Shown here: in pieces, positions 45,501 through 53,398 of the stretch
Layout of the letters: each line of letters starts with the position of its first letter
Numbering within the stretch: the first letter of the stretch is position 1
NCBI RefSeq assembly: GCF_024171735.1
Contig: NZ_JAMTCH010000004.1
Coordinates: 310,001 to 374,000, forward strand
Direction of reading: 5' to 3'
From: Prauserella alba
GTDB lineage: Bacteria > Actinomycetota > Actinomycetes > Mycobacteriales > Pseudonocardiaceae
Length of the DNA stretch: 64,000 nt
The notes under the pieces: generated by a model
Database searches by the model: none
What the model was told of the DNA's origin: nothing
Seen by the model: only the letters and a program-made list of their open reading frames with translations
Translations under genes and position numbers: made by a program

Positions 45501-48500
45501 CTCGTGCGCGACGTGCTCCTTGACGGCCAGGTCGATCTCGTCGGACGACATGCCACGCATGTCGCGCATCGAGACCGCCATTCGGGCGTCGGTGTGCACC
45601 AGCTGCATCGGGACCGAGAAGCCGGACAGGTGCAGCGAAGTGCGCAGCACCTCGTGCCGCCTGCTCAGCAGTCGCGCCGACTCGGTCATCGCGTCCAGCG
45701 AGAACGGCGCACCGTCCCTGATCCAGAACGTCGTGGTGCAGTGATACGGGTTCTGCTCATCGGCGAGCATCTCGAAGATCATGCCCACCTGGTTGCGGGA
45801 GAGCGGATAGGCGTCCTCGACGCCGCCGGGAACGGCCGCCCGGTCGGCTTCGCCGATCAGGGCGAACGGAGCGACGCCACGGTCCTCGACGAGTCCTCCG
45901 CGACCGTCGAGCAGTTCCGCGAGCCTGGCGACGGTGCCGTTGGCGAACACGTCCGCGACCGTCAGGTCATGCCCCGCGTGCCGCAACGCACCGACCACGG
46001 CCACCGCACGAATGGAGTCACCTCCGACGTCGAAGAACCCGTCGTGCACGCCGACCCGTTCGAGCTGGAGCGCTTCGGACCACACGTCGGCGATCCGCTG
46101 TTCGATCGCGTTCCGCGGGGCCACGAAGTCGACCACGGGCCCGGTGCGTTCCGGCAGGGAGTCGACGTCGAGTTTTCCGTTGGCGGTCAACGGAATCCGG
46201 TCGAGCAGGACGACCTGCGGCACCATGTACTCGGGCAGCCGCTCCGTCAGCCACGCCGACAGCTCCCGCTCGTCCGCGTCCGCGCCCACCGCGTAGGCGA
46301 CCAGCGTGGGCTGATCCCGCTCACCCCGCAGCACCACCCGGCATTCGGCGACCTCGCTGCGCCCGGAGAGGAGACCTTCGACCTCGCCGAGTTCCACCCG
46401 GTGCCCCCGGATCTTGACCTGGTCGTCGACCCGGCCGGCGAACTCGACGTCCCCGCCGCGCACGACCCGTCCCAGGTCTCCGGTGCGGTACAACCGTGCC
46501 CCTGGCGGGCCGTACGGATCCGGCACGAACGTGTCGGCGGTCTGGGAGGGCCGGTTCAGATAGCCGCGTGCGAGCCCGTCCCCGCCGACGCAGATCTCCC
46601 CGATCACCCCGGGAGCCGCAGGCCGCAACGTTTCGTCCAGCACGTACATGCTGGTGTGCGGTATCGGCTTTCCGATCGGCACGACCTCCCGTCGCGACCC
46701 GCTGCCCGGCAGGTACGTGGAGTTGCCGACGGTGATCTCGGTCGGGCCGTACTCGTTCACCAGCCTGCCGTCGCCGAGCCAGTCGTCCCACTGTCTCGCC
46801 ACGCTGTCGAGCAGCACGTCCCCGCCGGTGACGACCGTTCCCGCAAGGCCGTCGATGTCCGCCGGATCGAGCTGGTGCGACAGCATCTCGAGATGGCCGG
46901 GGGTGAGCTTGATGAACGCGAACGGCTTGGCCACGGCGAGCCGCGGGCCGAGCTCGGACAGGTCGATGTCCTGCGGCAGCATGTGGACCGGCCTGCCGGC
47001 GAGCAACGGGGCGAACAGCGTGGGGACGACGACGTCACCGGCGACCGTGGAGAAGAGCGGCGCGCCGCCCTCGTGGTCGCCGATGTAGTTGTCGATCACC
47101 CAGTTCAGGTGTGTGAGGAGACCTCGATGGGTCGTACCGACACCCTTGGGACGCCCCGTCGAACCGGAGGTGTAGACCACGTAGGCCAGGGCTTCCGGGT
47201 CACACGTCCGCGGCGGAGGGAACTCGGGGCCCGCGCCGTCGGTGACCTCGCACGCCGACAGTATCGTGCCGTCGAACACCTCACCGAGCGCGGCGTTCCG
47301 GTCGGATTCCCCGTCGGTGACCACGACTCTCGCCGCACTGTCGGTCAGCAGCCATCCCCACCGTTGCTGCGGAAGTTCCGGGTCGAGGGCGAGGTAGGCC
47401 GCTCCGACACGCCAACTGGCCAGCATCGAGGCCAGCAGGCCGACGCCGCGCTCGTGCAGGATGCCGACGACGTCGCCCTCCCCGGCGCCGGCTTCCCGCA
47501 ATCGGTGAGCGATGCCGTTCACCCGCGTGCCCAGCTCGGCGAACGTCACCGTGCCCTCGTCGGTCACCACCGCCGCGGCATCCGGGGTGCGTGTGACCTG
47601 CCGATCGAAACGCCCCAGCGCATGGTCGGCGAGTGCGCCGTCGGGCATCGGCTCTGCCGGCACCGTGAGCGAGGCCAGTTCCGTTTCCCCGAGCATCGCG
47701 ACCGCGTGCAGCGGCGTGTCGGGTTCGCTCACCGCACCGGAGAGCAGCCGGGTCAGGTGTGCGGCCATCCGCTCGACCGTGTCCCGTTCGAACAGGTCGG
47801 TCGCGTAGATCAGCCTGGCGTCGAGCCCGCCGCCCTCGGCCTGCCCGACCTGCAGTTCCACGTCGCAGCGGGCCACCCCGCCACCGGCTTCGATCGGTTC
47901 CACCACCAGCCCTTCCGCCGGTTCGGCGGGCGACGCCTTCGCCTCGTGCCAGGTGAACACCGTCTGGTACAGCGGGGTTCGGGACGCGTCGCGCTGCGGC
48001 TGGACCTTGTCGACGACGCTGGCGAACGGGACGGCACTGTGGTCGAACGCGTCCAGTACGGAGCCGCGGACCTTCCTGAGCAGTTCCCGGAACGTCACGC
48101 TCGTGTCCCAGTGCGTACGGATCACCACGGTGTTGATGCCGTTGCCGACGAGGTGCTGCAGCTCGGGCCTCGTCCTGCCCGAGACGATCGTGCCGACCGG
48201 AACATCGGCGGTTCCGGTGTAGCGCGCGAGCATCGCCTGGAACGCGGTGAGCAGCACGGCGAACGGCGTGGTGCCCGCATCGCGGGCGAGTCCGGCCACG
48301 GCCGCTCCGACGTCCGCGGGCAACGTGAACTCGACCTCGCCGCCCGCGTAACCGCGTACCGGCGGCCGGGGGAAGTCCGTGGGCAGGTCCAGCTGCGGCG
48401 TCCCGGACAGCACCTCCTGCCAGTACGCGAGCTGCCGTTCCTCCTCGCCACCGGTCAGCTGTTGCCGCTGCCATGACGCGAAATCGGCGTACTGCACCGC

Positions 48501-49097
48501 GAGCTCCGGCAGTGCGGCCTCGGTGCCGTCCTTCGCCGCCGTGTACAGCGCCCACAGATCGGACAGTGCGAGCCGCGACGACCACGCGTCGCAGGCGATG
48601 TGATGGAACACGACCACGAGGACGTGTTCGGAATCGGTGACCTCCACCAACGTCGCCCTCGCGGGCCATTGGCGGTCGAGGTCGAACGGCGTCGCGGTCT
48701 GCGCCGCGACGAGGTCGTTCACGCGGGTGCCGCGCCCGGATTCGGGCGAGTCCGCGACCGAAACCATCGACAGCCCGCCGGACACCGGTTCGTCGATCAC
48801 CTGCCGCGGCAGGCCGTCGTCGAGCACGTGCCTCGTCCGCAGGATCTCGTGCCGTGCCACGAGCGCGTCCCACGCCTGTGCCAGCGCCCTCGCATCCAGC
48901 TCACCGCGGATCCGCAGGGCGAAAGGAACCAGGTACTCGACGCTGTCGTCGACGAGCTGATCGAGGAACCACATCTGTTCCTGGCCGAACGACATCGGCA
49001 ACGGGCCGTCGCGCTCGACTCTGTCGATTCCCGCCGTTGCTGCGCGGCGCCCTCGACGCCGGTGCAGCCGGCTCTCCACATTGGCAGTCCGGGCCAT
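42534..49097 (-). CDS. NRPS, C-A-PCP-I-A-PCP with interface-like domain
   Basis: 2,187 residues from ATG 49097 (GGAGAG four bases before; ATG 49109 is also in frame). Domains: condensation (about 20-470, variant motif HHIACDA at 165-171); adenylation (about 500-1000, code D-V-P-K-V-G-E-V-G-K); carrier (GGDSIR, Ser1028); a condensation-fold domain (about 1065-1500) whose active site reads ECHPVQEGW (1230-1238) in place of HHxxxDG; adenylation (about 1530-2080, code D-L-T-K-V-G-E-V-G-K, one residue from a known Asn code); carrier (GGDSIR, Ser2128). The degenerate domain resembles the interface domains that recruit SyrP-type hydroxylases to carrier-bound Asp. No thioesterase domain. An Ala/Asp/Gly repeat lies inside the last A domain. 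Confidence 0.93.
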   Translation of the reverse strand: MARTANVESRLHRRRGRRAATAGIDRVERDGPLPMSFGQEQMWFLDQLVDDSVEYLVPFALRIRGELDARALAQAWDALVARHEILRTRHVLDDGLPRQVIDEPVSGGLSMVSVADSPESGRGTRVNDLVAAQTATPFDLDRQWPARATLVEVTDSEHVLVVVFHHIACDAWSSRLALSDLWALYTAAKDGTEAALPELAVQYADFASWQRQQLTGGEEERQLAYWQEVLSGTPQLDLPTDFPRPPVRGYAGGEVEFTLPADVGAAVAGLARDAGTTPFAVLLTAFQAMLARYTGTADVPVGTIVSGRTRPELQHLVGNGINTVVIRTHWDTSVTFRELLRKVRGSVLDAFDHSAVPFASVVDKVQPQRDASRTPLYQTVFTWHEAKASPAEPAEGLVVEPIEAGGGVARCDVELQVGQAEGGGLDARLIYATDLFERDTVERMAAHLTRLLSGAVSEPDTPLHAVAMLGETELASLTVPAEPMPDGALADHALGRFDRQVTRTPDAAAVVTDEGTVTFAELGTRVNGIAHRLREAGAGEGDVVGILHERGVGLLASMLASWRVGAAYLALDPELPQQRWGWLLTDSAARVVVTDGESDRNAALGEVFDGTILSACEVTDGAGPEFPPPRTCDPEALAYVVYTSGSTGRPKGVGTTHRGLLTHLNWVIDNYIGDHEGGAPLFSTVAGDVVVPTLFAPLLAGRPVHMLPQDIDLSELGPRLAVAKPFAFIKLTPGHLEMLSHQLDPADIDGLAGTVVTGGDVLLDSVARQWDDWLGDGRLVNEYGPTEITVGNSTYLPGSGSRREVVPIGKPIPHTSMYVLDETLRPAAPGVIGEICVGGDGLARGYLNRPSQTADTFVPDPYGPPGARLYRTGDLGRVVRGGDVEFAGRVDDQVKIRGHRVELGEVEGLLSGRSEVAECRVVLRGERDQPTLVAYAVGADADERELSAWLTERLPEYMVPQVVLLDRIPLTANGKLDVDSLPERTGPVVDFVAPRNAIEQRIADVWSEALQLERVGVHDGFFDVGGDSIRAVAVVGALRHAGHDLTVADVFANGTVARLAELLDGRGGLVEDRGVAPFALIGEADRAAVPGGVEDAYPLSRNQVGMIFEMLADEQNPYHCTTTFWIRDGAPFSLDAMTESARLLSRRHEVLRTSLHLSGFSVPMQLVHTDARMAVSMRDMRGMSSDEIDLAVKEHVAHERANLFDMTVPGLMRFVAFPTDHDGYWLSITECHPVQEGWGYHSMVMELLNCYGALRRGEEPPPYEKPEVRFADFVAGELASIESEEDAGYWRDIVTEYVPFALPEEWHDRTALLSKHQAMADWRDLKPRLREAAANAGVSMKCVMVSAFTKVLSQLTDEDAFHFGLITDARPERLGADTVYGMYLNTLPFAVRRPSGTWRDLLRATFDREVELWPHRRYPYPEIVRTADHRRRLVEVMFNYHDFNQVDKELVAERVGLDDSPTDFGLTVSTRVDLVMVTADYRYLGPEQAELIARAFRRVLEAIAEDIDTDATISVLPEPHRRWLLDQAQEPADPAGRAEPVRHALEAFDRQVERTPQATAVRCGDEELTFAELDRWACRIAERLRRHGFTPGSVAGVLVGRDLNLLPSLLATWKAGGAYVPLDAALPADRLSYALADSGACCVLAAPALAAAVPATFDGSTVLVAADSREADAETADAGAADAGAADAGAADAGAADAGAFDAGASESRAFDAGAAGGEARVPEQAASPEGGDGAAYVIYTSGSTGRPKGVRVSHRSLANYLSWAVADYVAAGDGGAPLLSTVASDLPVTTLFAPLLAGQPVHVLSDDLDLSELGAALRAGGPYSFIKLTPGHLEVLGQQLDTPVAETIVVGGEALHRPVVRRWAERLCEGRVINEYGLTETTVGNSVAVVGDGERPVVPIGKPIPNTSIHVLDARLELLPRGAVGEVCVAGEGLATGYENRPAMTAERFVPNPYGPPGSRLYRTGDLGRVLADGSVDLLGRRDGQVKIRGYRVELGEIESVLGEHPLIAEARVLLRTGSGDDRRLVAYVVPESGDEAVAAEPVRAWLADRLPEYMVPAVVVQLDRLPLTANGKLDTDALPETGEEEPGDSYIPPEGPLEQRIAEIWGEVLGKRVGAADEFGALGGDSIRAVALTGALTNAGYSVSVRELFTHPTVSRLARLLADRHGHTPAPKLDEGAPAAAELDH
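44001..44075. repeat. Five tandem 15-bp units inside the last A domain
   Basis: Five copies of TCCGGCGTCTGCTGC, the last with one change, encode repeated Ala-Asp-Ala-Gly-Ala. Degenerate units flank the array. It sits in the loop just before the TSGSTG motif and is probably a variable-length linker. Confidence 0.9.
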
Positions 49098-49132
49098 TCG
49101 GCTCTCCATTCCGCTACCGATCTGCGACGTGG

Positions 49133-49894
49133 TCAACGGCTTTCGAGGACATCGACCAGTACGGTGAACAACTCGTCGGGTGGGGCGTTGACGTAGTAGT
49201 GGTCGCCGGGCACGACGTGTTCGTCCAGCCCGCCGATGGTGTGTGCCGACCACCCGCGCATGTCCTCGAGCCCGCAGCCGGGGTCGTCCGCCGCGGCGAC
49301 GACGGTGATCGGACAGGTGAGTGGCGGACCTTCGACATAGGAGTACGAATCGGCCATGCGCAGGTCGCTCCGCAGCGCGGGAACAGTGAGCCGCCACAGC
49401 TCGTCGCTGTCGATCACCGCCGCGGACCGGGTACCCGCCCTGGCCAGGTAACGGCGGATGTCCGCGTCACTGCGCACGTCGTCGCGACGCGGCCGGCACT
49501 GGGCGGGCGGCGTGCGTGCCGACGCGATCAGTCGGGTGAGCGGCGTCGGGAATCTGGGCCTGAGTCTCCTCGCCACCTCGAAGGCGACGGTGGCACCGAG
49601 GCTGTGGCCGAAGAAGGCGACGGGACGGTCGAACAACGGCTCGATGTCGGCGGCCACCAGCGACGCCATGGTCCCGATGTCGGCGATCGGTTCCTCGTCG
49701 CCGCGATCCTGCCTTCCCGCGTACTGCACGGCCACCAGTTCGACCGAACGGGGCATTCTGGACGCCCAGTCGTGGAAGACGCTCGCGGCACCGCCCGCCT
49801 GCGGGAAACAGAGGAGCCTCAGGTCCGCCGCCGGTCTCGGCCGGAACACCCGGCACCAGTCGGACCGCCGGGACACCGATGTTCCTGCGGTCAT
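49133..49894 (-). CDS. Type II thioesterase
   Basis: 253 residues from ATG 49894, forming ATGA with the upstream hydroxylase stop. An alpha/beta hydrolase with LRLLCFPQAGGAASVFHDW, the nucleophile in FFGHSLGATVAFEVAR, the Asp region VVAAADDPGC, and the catalytic His in VVPGDHYYVN. These are the hallmarks of external thioesterases that clear misprimed or stalled carrier proteins. It is the only thioesterase in the cluster, so a role in product release is also possible. It lies directly upstream of the NRPS gene at 49097. Confidence 0.93.
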   Translation of the reverse strand: MTAGTSVSRRSDWCRVFRPRPAADLRLLCFPQAGGAASVFHDWASRMPRSVELVAVQYAGRQDRGDEEPIADIGTMASLVAADIEPLFDRPVAFFGHSLGATVAFEVARRLRPRFPTPLTRLIASARTPPAQCRPRRDDVRSDADIRRYLARAGTRSAAVIDSDELWRLTVPALRSDLRMADSYSYVEGPPLTCPITVVAAADDPGCGLEDMRGWSAHTIGGLDEHVVPGDHYYVNAPPDELFTVLVDVLESR

Positions 49895-50883
49895 CCGTCC
49901 GTAACCTTCAGATAGTCCGAGACGTGCGCCTCGCACATGGCCACCGCGATGCTGCGCGGACCCTCGAACGGTTCGCGGCCGTGGGCGGTCATCATGTTGT
50001 CCACGACGAGCACGTCACCTCGCTGCCAGTCGAACCGGCGCCATTCGGCCCGGTAGCAGTCCCGCAGGTGCGCCACCACCTCGTCCGGGATCGGAGCACC
50101 GTCGCCGTAGTAGGTGTTGATCGGCAGACCGTCCTGCCCGAACATCGCCAGCAGTCCCTCACGCACGTCGTCCTGGTGTGTGCTGATGTGGAAGAAGGTG
50201 ATGTGGTTGAACCAGACGTCCTCGCCCGTGTCAGGGTGTTCGTGGATCGGCCGCCGCACCGCGGTCGTGCGGAGATGGTCGGAGCCGAACCACTCGGTGC
50301 CGATACCGCGGTCGGCGCAGTACCGGTCGACCTCCGCCGGGTCGCTGGTCCCGTAGACCTCCGGCCAGGGAATGCCCACCTTGCCGCGGTAGTTACGCGC
50401 CAGCATCCAGCCCCGGCGGGTGAACTCCTCACGCACGTCCGGGTCGATGGTCTGCACCACGCGCCGCACGTCCGCCAGCGGGGTCGCGCCGCGCGACGAC
50501 GGCTCACGGTCGCAGTAGAAATACAGCAAGCGCGGCCACGCGGCCTGGTAGGAGCTCTCGTTGTGCAGGAAGATCTCCTCGTCGGCCGGATAGTCGGTCG
50601 AGGTGTACACGTTGCCCTTGATCGAGTGGCGCGGCGAGGAACGCTCGTTGTAGGTCATCGGCTCACCGGACATGGCCCGCACCGCGGATTCGAAGGCCGC
50701 GACGTCGGGCACGTCGAACCCCCGGAACAGCAGTGCACCGTGTGTGACGAGCAGCCTGCGCAGCCGGCCCCGCTCGGCTCCGATCAGTTCCTCGATACCG
50801 GCACCGGCCTGTTCGTGCGTCACGACGTAAGGCAGGGTCCGTTCTGCAGCGACAGTTTCCAGCAACTCGAGTTCTCCCATCAT
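49891..50883 (-). CDS. TauD/SyrP-like Fe(II)/2-oxoglutarate hydroxylase, copy 2
   Basis: 330 residues from ATG 50883, overlapping the upstream hydroxylase stop (ATGA). The iron motif is FLHNESSYQAAWPRLLYFYC, the form seen in SyrP-type beta-hydroxylases acting on carrier-bound aspartate, with the distal His in MMTAHGREPFEGPRSIAVAM. ASSRGATPLADVRRV-like residues follow the first motif. It is about the same length as copy 1 but clearly diverged, so the two probably act on different residues or positions. It is paired genetically with an NRPS that has an interface-like domain. Confidence 0.9.
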   Translation of the reverse strand: MMGELELLETVAAERTLPYVVTHEQAGAGIEELIGAERGRLRRLLVTHGALLFRGFDVPDVAAFESAVRAMSGEPMTYNERSSPRHSIKGNVYTSTDYPADEEIFLHNESSYQAAWPRLLYFYCDREPSSRGATPLADVRRVVQTIDPDVREEFTRRGWMLARNYRGKVGIPWPEVYGTSDPAEVDRYCADRGIGTEWFGSDHLRTTAVRRPIHEHPDTGEDVWFNHITFFHISTHQDDVREGLLAMFGQDGLPINTYYGDGAPIPDEVVAHLRDCYRAEWRRFDWQRGDVLVVDNMMTAHGREPFEGPRSIAVAMCEAHVSDYLKVTDG

Positions 50884-51818
50884 CCCGCCATCGAGACCAG
50901 CACGCGGCGCTGACCGGTGAACGGTCGCCTGCCGTGGCCGACGAGCACGTTGTCGATCAGCATCAGATCCCCTGGCGACCATTCGACGTCGACGGCCTGG
51001 GCCAACCCGCGCTCGCGCACCTGCGTCACGTACTCGACCGGGATGGCGCCGCCGTCCGCGAACACGACCGACTGAGGCATGTCCTCTTCGGACATGATCG
51101 CGGCGAGCGCTACCGCGGTCTCGTCACCGAGGCCCGCGGCATGCCACTGGTCCGCCTGGTTGAACCACACCTCCTGGCCCGTTCGCTCGTCGACGACCGT
51201 CGAAGGACCCGGCTGTTCCACACGCAGCCCGCCGTCCTGTCGCCAGTGCCACTCCGCACCGGTCGCGCCGAGGAACTGTTCGACCTCGTCGCGGCTCTCG
51301 GTCTCGAACGTGGCCTGCCAGCTCTTGCCGAGTCCGACACCACCGTGCAGGTTCTGCCGGTACCGCAGCCCACCGGCGAATGCTTCCCTGACGTCCGCAT
51401 CGAGCGCGGCGAGCCAGGCCGCACCGTTCACCACGGGCGTCGCTCCGCCGCTCGCCGGCGCCTGCTCGCAGTAGAACAACAGCCTGCTGGGATACCGCGC
51501 GGCGTAGGAGAGTTCGTTGTGCATCGAGATCGTGTACTCGGCCGGGTACTCGGTCGAGGTGTAGATGTTGTCGCCGACCTTGGTTCGGGGCGAGTTGCCG
51601 TGCCGGTACGACCATCGCGTGGGCAGCAACATGTCGACCATCGCCTCGAAGTCGACTCGGCCGACGTCGAATCCCCGCCAGACCAACGCCTTCCGTTCGA
51701 CGAGCATCGCCTCGATGTCGAGCGAACCAAGATGACCCTTCAGTCCGGCGGCGCTCGGTTCGACGTCGATCTCACGCGGGCGGAACACCGTCGGCGCCCA
51801 TGGCGCTGCAGTCGTCAT
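50880..51818 (-). CDS. TauD/SyrP-like Fe(II)/2-oxoglutarate hydroxylase, copy 1
   Basis: 312 residues from ATG 51818, with an AGAGGAG upstream. The iron motif is SMHNELSYAARYPSRLLFYCEQAPASGGATPV, and the distal His and 2-oxoglutarate-binding Arg are in VLVGHGRRPFTGQRRVLVSM. The layout matches SyrP-like aspartyl or asparaginyl beta-hydroxylases working on carrier-bound residues. It is the first gene of the minus-strand operon (two hydroxylases, thioesterase, NRPS, exporter). The operon promoter should lie in 51819-52000. Confidence 0.9.
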   Translation of the reverse strand: MTTAAPWAPTVFRPREIDVEPSAAGLKGHLGSLDIEAMLVERKALVWRGFDVGRVDFEAMVDMLLPTRWSYRHGNSPRTKVGDNIYTSTEYPAEYTISMHNELSYAARYPSRLLFYCEQAPASGGATPVVNGAAWLAALDADVREAFAGGLRYRQNLHGGVGLGKSWQATFETESRDEVEQFLGATGAEWHWRQDGGLRVEQPGPSTVVDERTGQEVWFNQADQWHAAGLGDETAVALAAIMSEEDMPQSVVFADGGAIPVEYVTQVRERGLAQAVDVEWSPGDLMLIDNVLVGHGRRPFTGQRRVLVSMAG

Positions 51819-51935
51819 CGCCTCGAATCTCCTCTGGGACGGGTCGTTGTTCTCCGCGTGGCGGCGCCCGGAGGGCTGGGCACACCCGCGAGGACCGTTT
51901 CGTGGACGGGCTGGGCCGAACGATGCAAGAACGAG

Positions 51936-51951
51936 CAATACGGAACCAATA
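51936..51951 (-). promoter_or_regulatory. Weak candidate SARP-like repeat for the minus operon
   Basis: On the minus strand TATTG occurs twice, 11 bp apart (ATATTGG and GTATTGC), about 120 bases before the first hydroxylase start. The spacing fits a SARP site, but the repeat differs from the ATAGCTC boxes of the plus arm. Confidence 0.25.
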
Positions 51952-52028
51952 TCCGCCGGTGACTCCGGCCGGAGGCGCCGTCACCGACCTCGAAGCGATC
52001 CGGTCACCCGAGGCCGGCGTTCAGCTAC

Positions 52029-52125
52029 CGGGCCGTGACACTGCCGGTCTGTGACACTGCAGGGCCGTGATGCTGCAGGGCCGTGGCACTGCCGAGCGTG
52101 GCACTGCCGGCTCGTGACTCCGGTG
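52029..52125. repeat. Degenerate tandem repeat, about 16-bp unit
   Basis: Five to six units resembling GGCCGTGACACTGCAG run head to tail (CCGTGACACTGC, CTGTGACACTGC, CCGTGATGCTGC, CCGTGGCACTGC, GCGTGGCACTGC, then a partial CTCGTGACTCC). The array is non-coding and lies upstream of the minus-strand operon. Confidence 0.75.
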
Positions 52126-53315
52126 CGTGCCGCCGTGTCCGAAACGCGAACCGCGATCCCCGGACGCACGCACAACGCGATGTTTTCCCGACACCATCGA
52201 GGATCGTCGGAATATTTTCGGTCGGTTTCGGGACGGGTCACGTTCCTCCGCACAGGATCCGGCCGGCTCGACACCACTCACCGCTCCAGAATCGGCTTCG
52301 TCGCGAACACCTGTCGGGGACGCCGTCGCGAACGACCTCGGCCGTCCCGTGGACAGCGGATCAGTTTCGGGATTCGCCCCTCGCGCCGGCTTCCAACGGG
52401 CTTGCGCCGACCTTCGGCCACACTTTCCACACAACCCTCCGCCGTCGGATCCATCGCCGCACGCAGCGCCCTGCGATCCGCCGCGACCTCGCAGGACACA
52501 GCCGGGCACGCAGCGTGAAGAGTCGCCCTCGATCGCGACGATCCGCGATCTGGTTGGCGATTTTCCGCGCCCTTGTGCTGTCCGGAAAAACCACACATTC
52601 GCCGACCGTGAAACCCGGGGCAGGATTCGCCTCGGATCGTCTGTGGTTCAGACCATGACGAGAAATGAACCGCGCCATGCGAAACCTACCGGAATTCGGC
52701 GAACCGACCCTTGTGGAACACGTCGGAAGCATCACAGGATTCGCACACGAGACCACCCCGAGGGTTGCGATGACTCTCCCTTGCAAACTTTTCTCAAATT
52801 CCCACCGGGGATCCGGCTGCCACATTTATTCCACCCGACACAATCCGATCGGAAGAATCATGAACCCGCCGTCGGCACTGTTTTCCACGGCCGGCGTGAC
52901 AACGCGAGACACGAATGATCATCTTCCGGGAACCGCGCCCGCGCCGACCCGCCAGGCCTGACGGAGGACCCTCCGGCGGCGCCCGACAAGCACTCAACCA
53001 ACGGCTTCGCCATGTGATCGGACACCTACGGTACGAGCATACAATGCCGCCACGAGTGCGGTGTGTCGACTTGTGACCACTACGTGTACTGGACAATGAC
53101 CAGAAGTGACCACATTGACGACTCGACGTGACAATGATGGGCACGGCGAACAACAATTGATCTTGCGTTGTGCATGGCAATCGCAGTAGAACGATCCGCC
53201 GATCGGCGGGTAACCATCATCCTTGCGCATGTGGGTTAAGGGGTACCGTGCCCCGCGATTTTCGAGGGCCTACCGCCAACCCGGGGAACCCCCTAGGGGA
53301 TGCACCTTAAGTCCA
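52126..53315. other. Long gene-free region between minus operon and SARP gene
   Basis: Nearly 1.2 kb with no supported gene. The frames present have poor third-position GC and no family features. Parts (about 52200-52900 and 53030-53220) are visibly less GC-rich than the flanking genes. GTGACCAC occurs at 53073 and 53106, and GACAATGA at 53092 and 53130, which may be regulator sites for the SARP gene. Otherwise I see nothing defined. Confidence 0.5.
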
Positions 53316-53344
53316 TTGCGGGACATTTCGTCCACTGCTAGCCT
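53316..53344 (+). promoter_or_regulatory. Promoter of the SARP gene
   Basis: TTGCGG (53316-53321), a 17-base spacer and TAGCCT (53339-53344) form a plausible housekeeping-sigma promoter about 55 bases before the start codon. A CCCCTAGGGG palindrome lies upstream at 53290-53299. Confidence 0.5.
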
Positions 53345-53398
53345 CCGACGTGATCAACCGCGCATTCATCAATTGCAGTGAATCGACTGGGGGATTCC

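Noticed and set aside
44337-48476. 1,379-codon plus-strand frame opposite the minus-strand NRPS
   Set aside because: The NRPS on the other strand has complete domain motifs; this frame has none.
17311-51818. Calcium-dependent lipopeptide or glycopeptide cluster
   Set aside because: There is no fatty acyl-AMP ligase plus ACP lipid starter set, no Asp-X-Asp-Gly module order, no P450 crosslinking genes and too few modules. The starter genes are clearly of the proline-to-pyrrole type.
51981-52277. 98-codon minus-strand frame with RQCHGP-type repeats
   Set aside because: It is a translation of the non-coding tandem repeat array and lacks a ribosome site.
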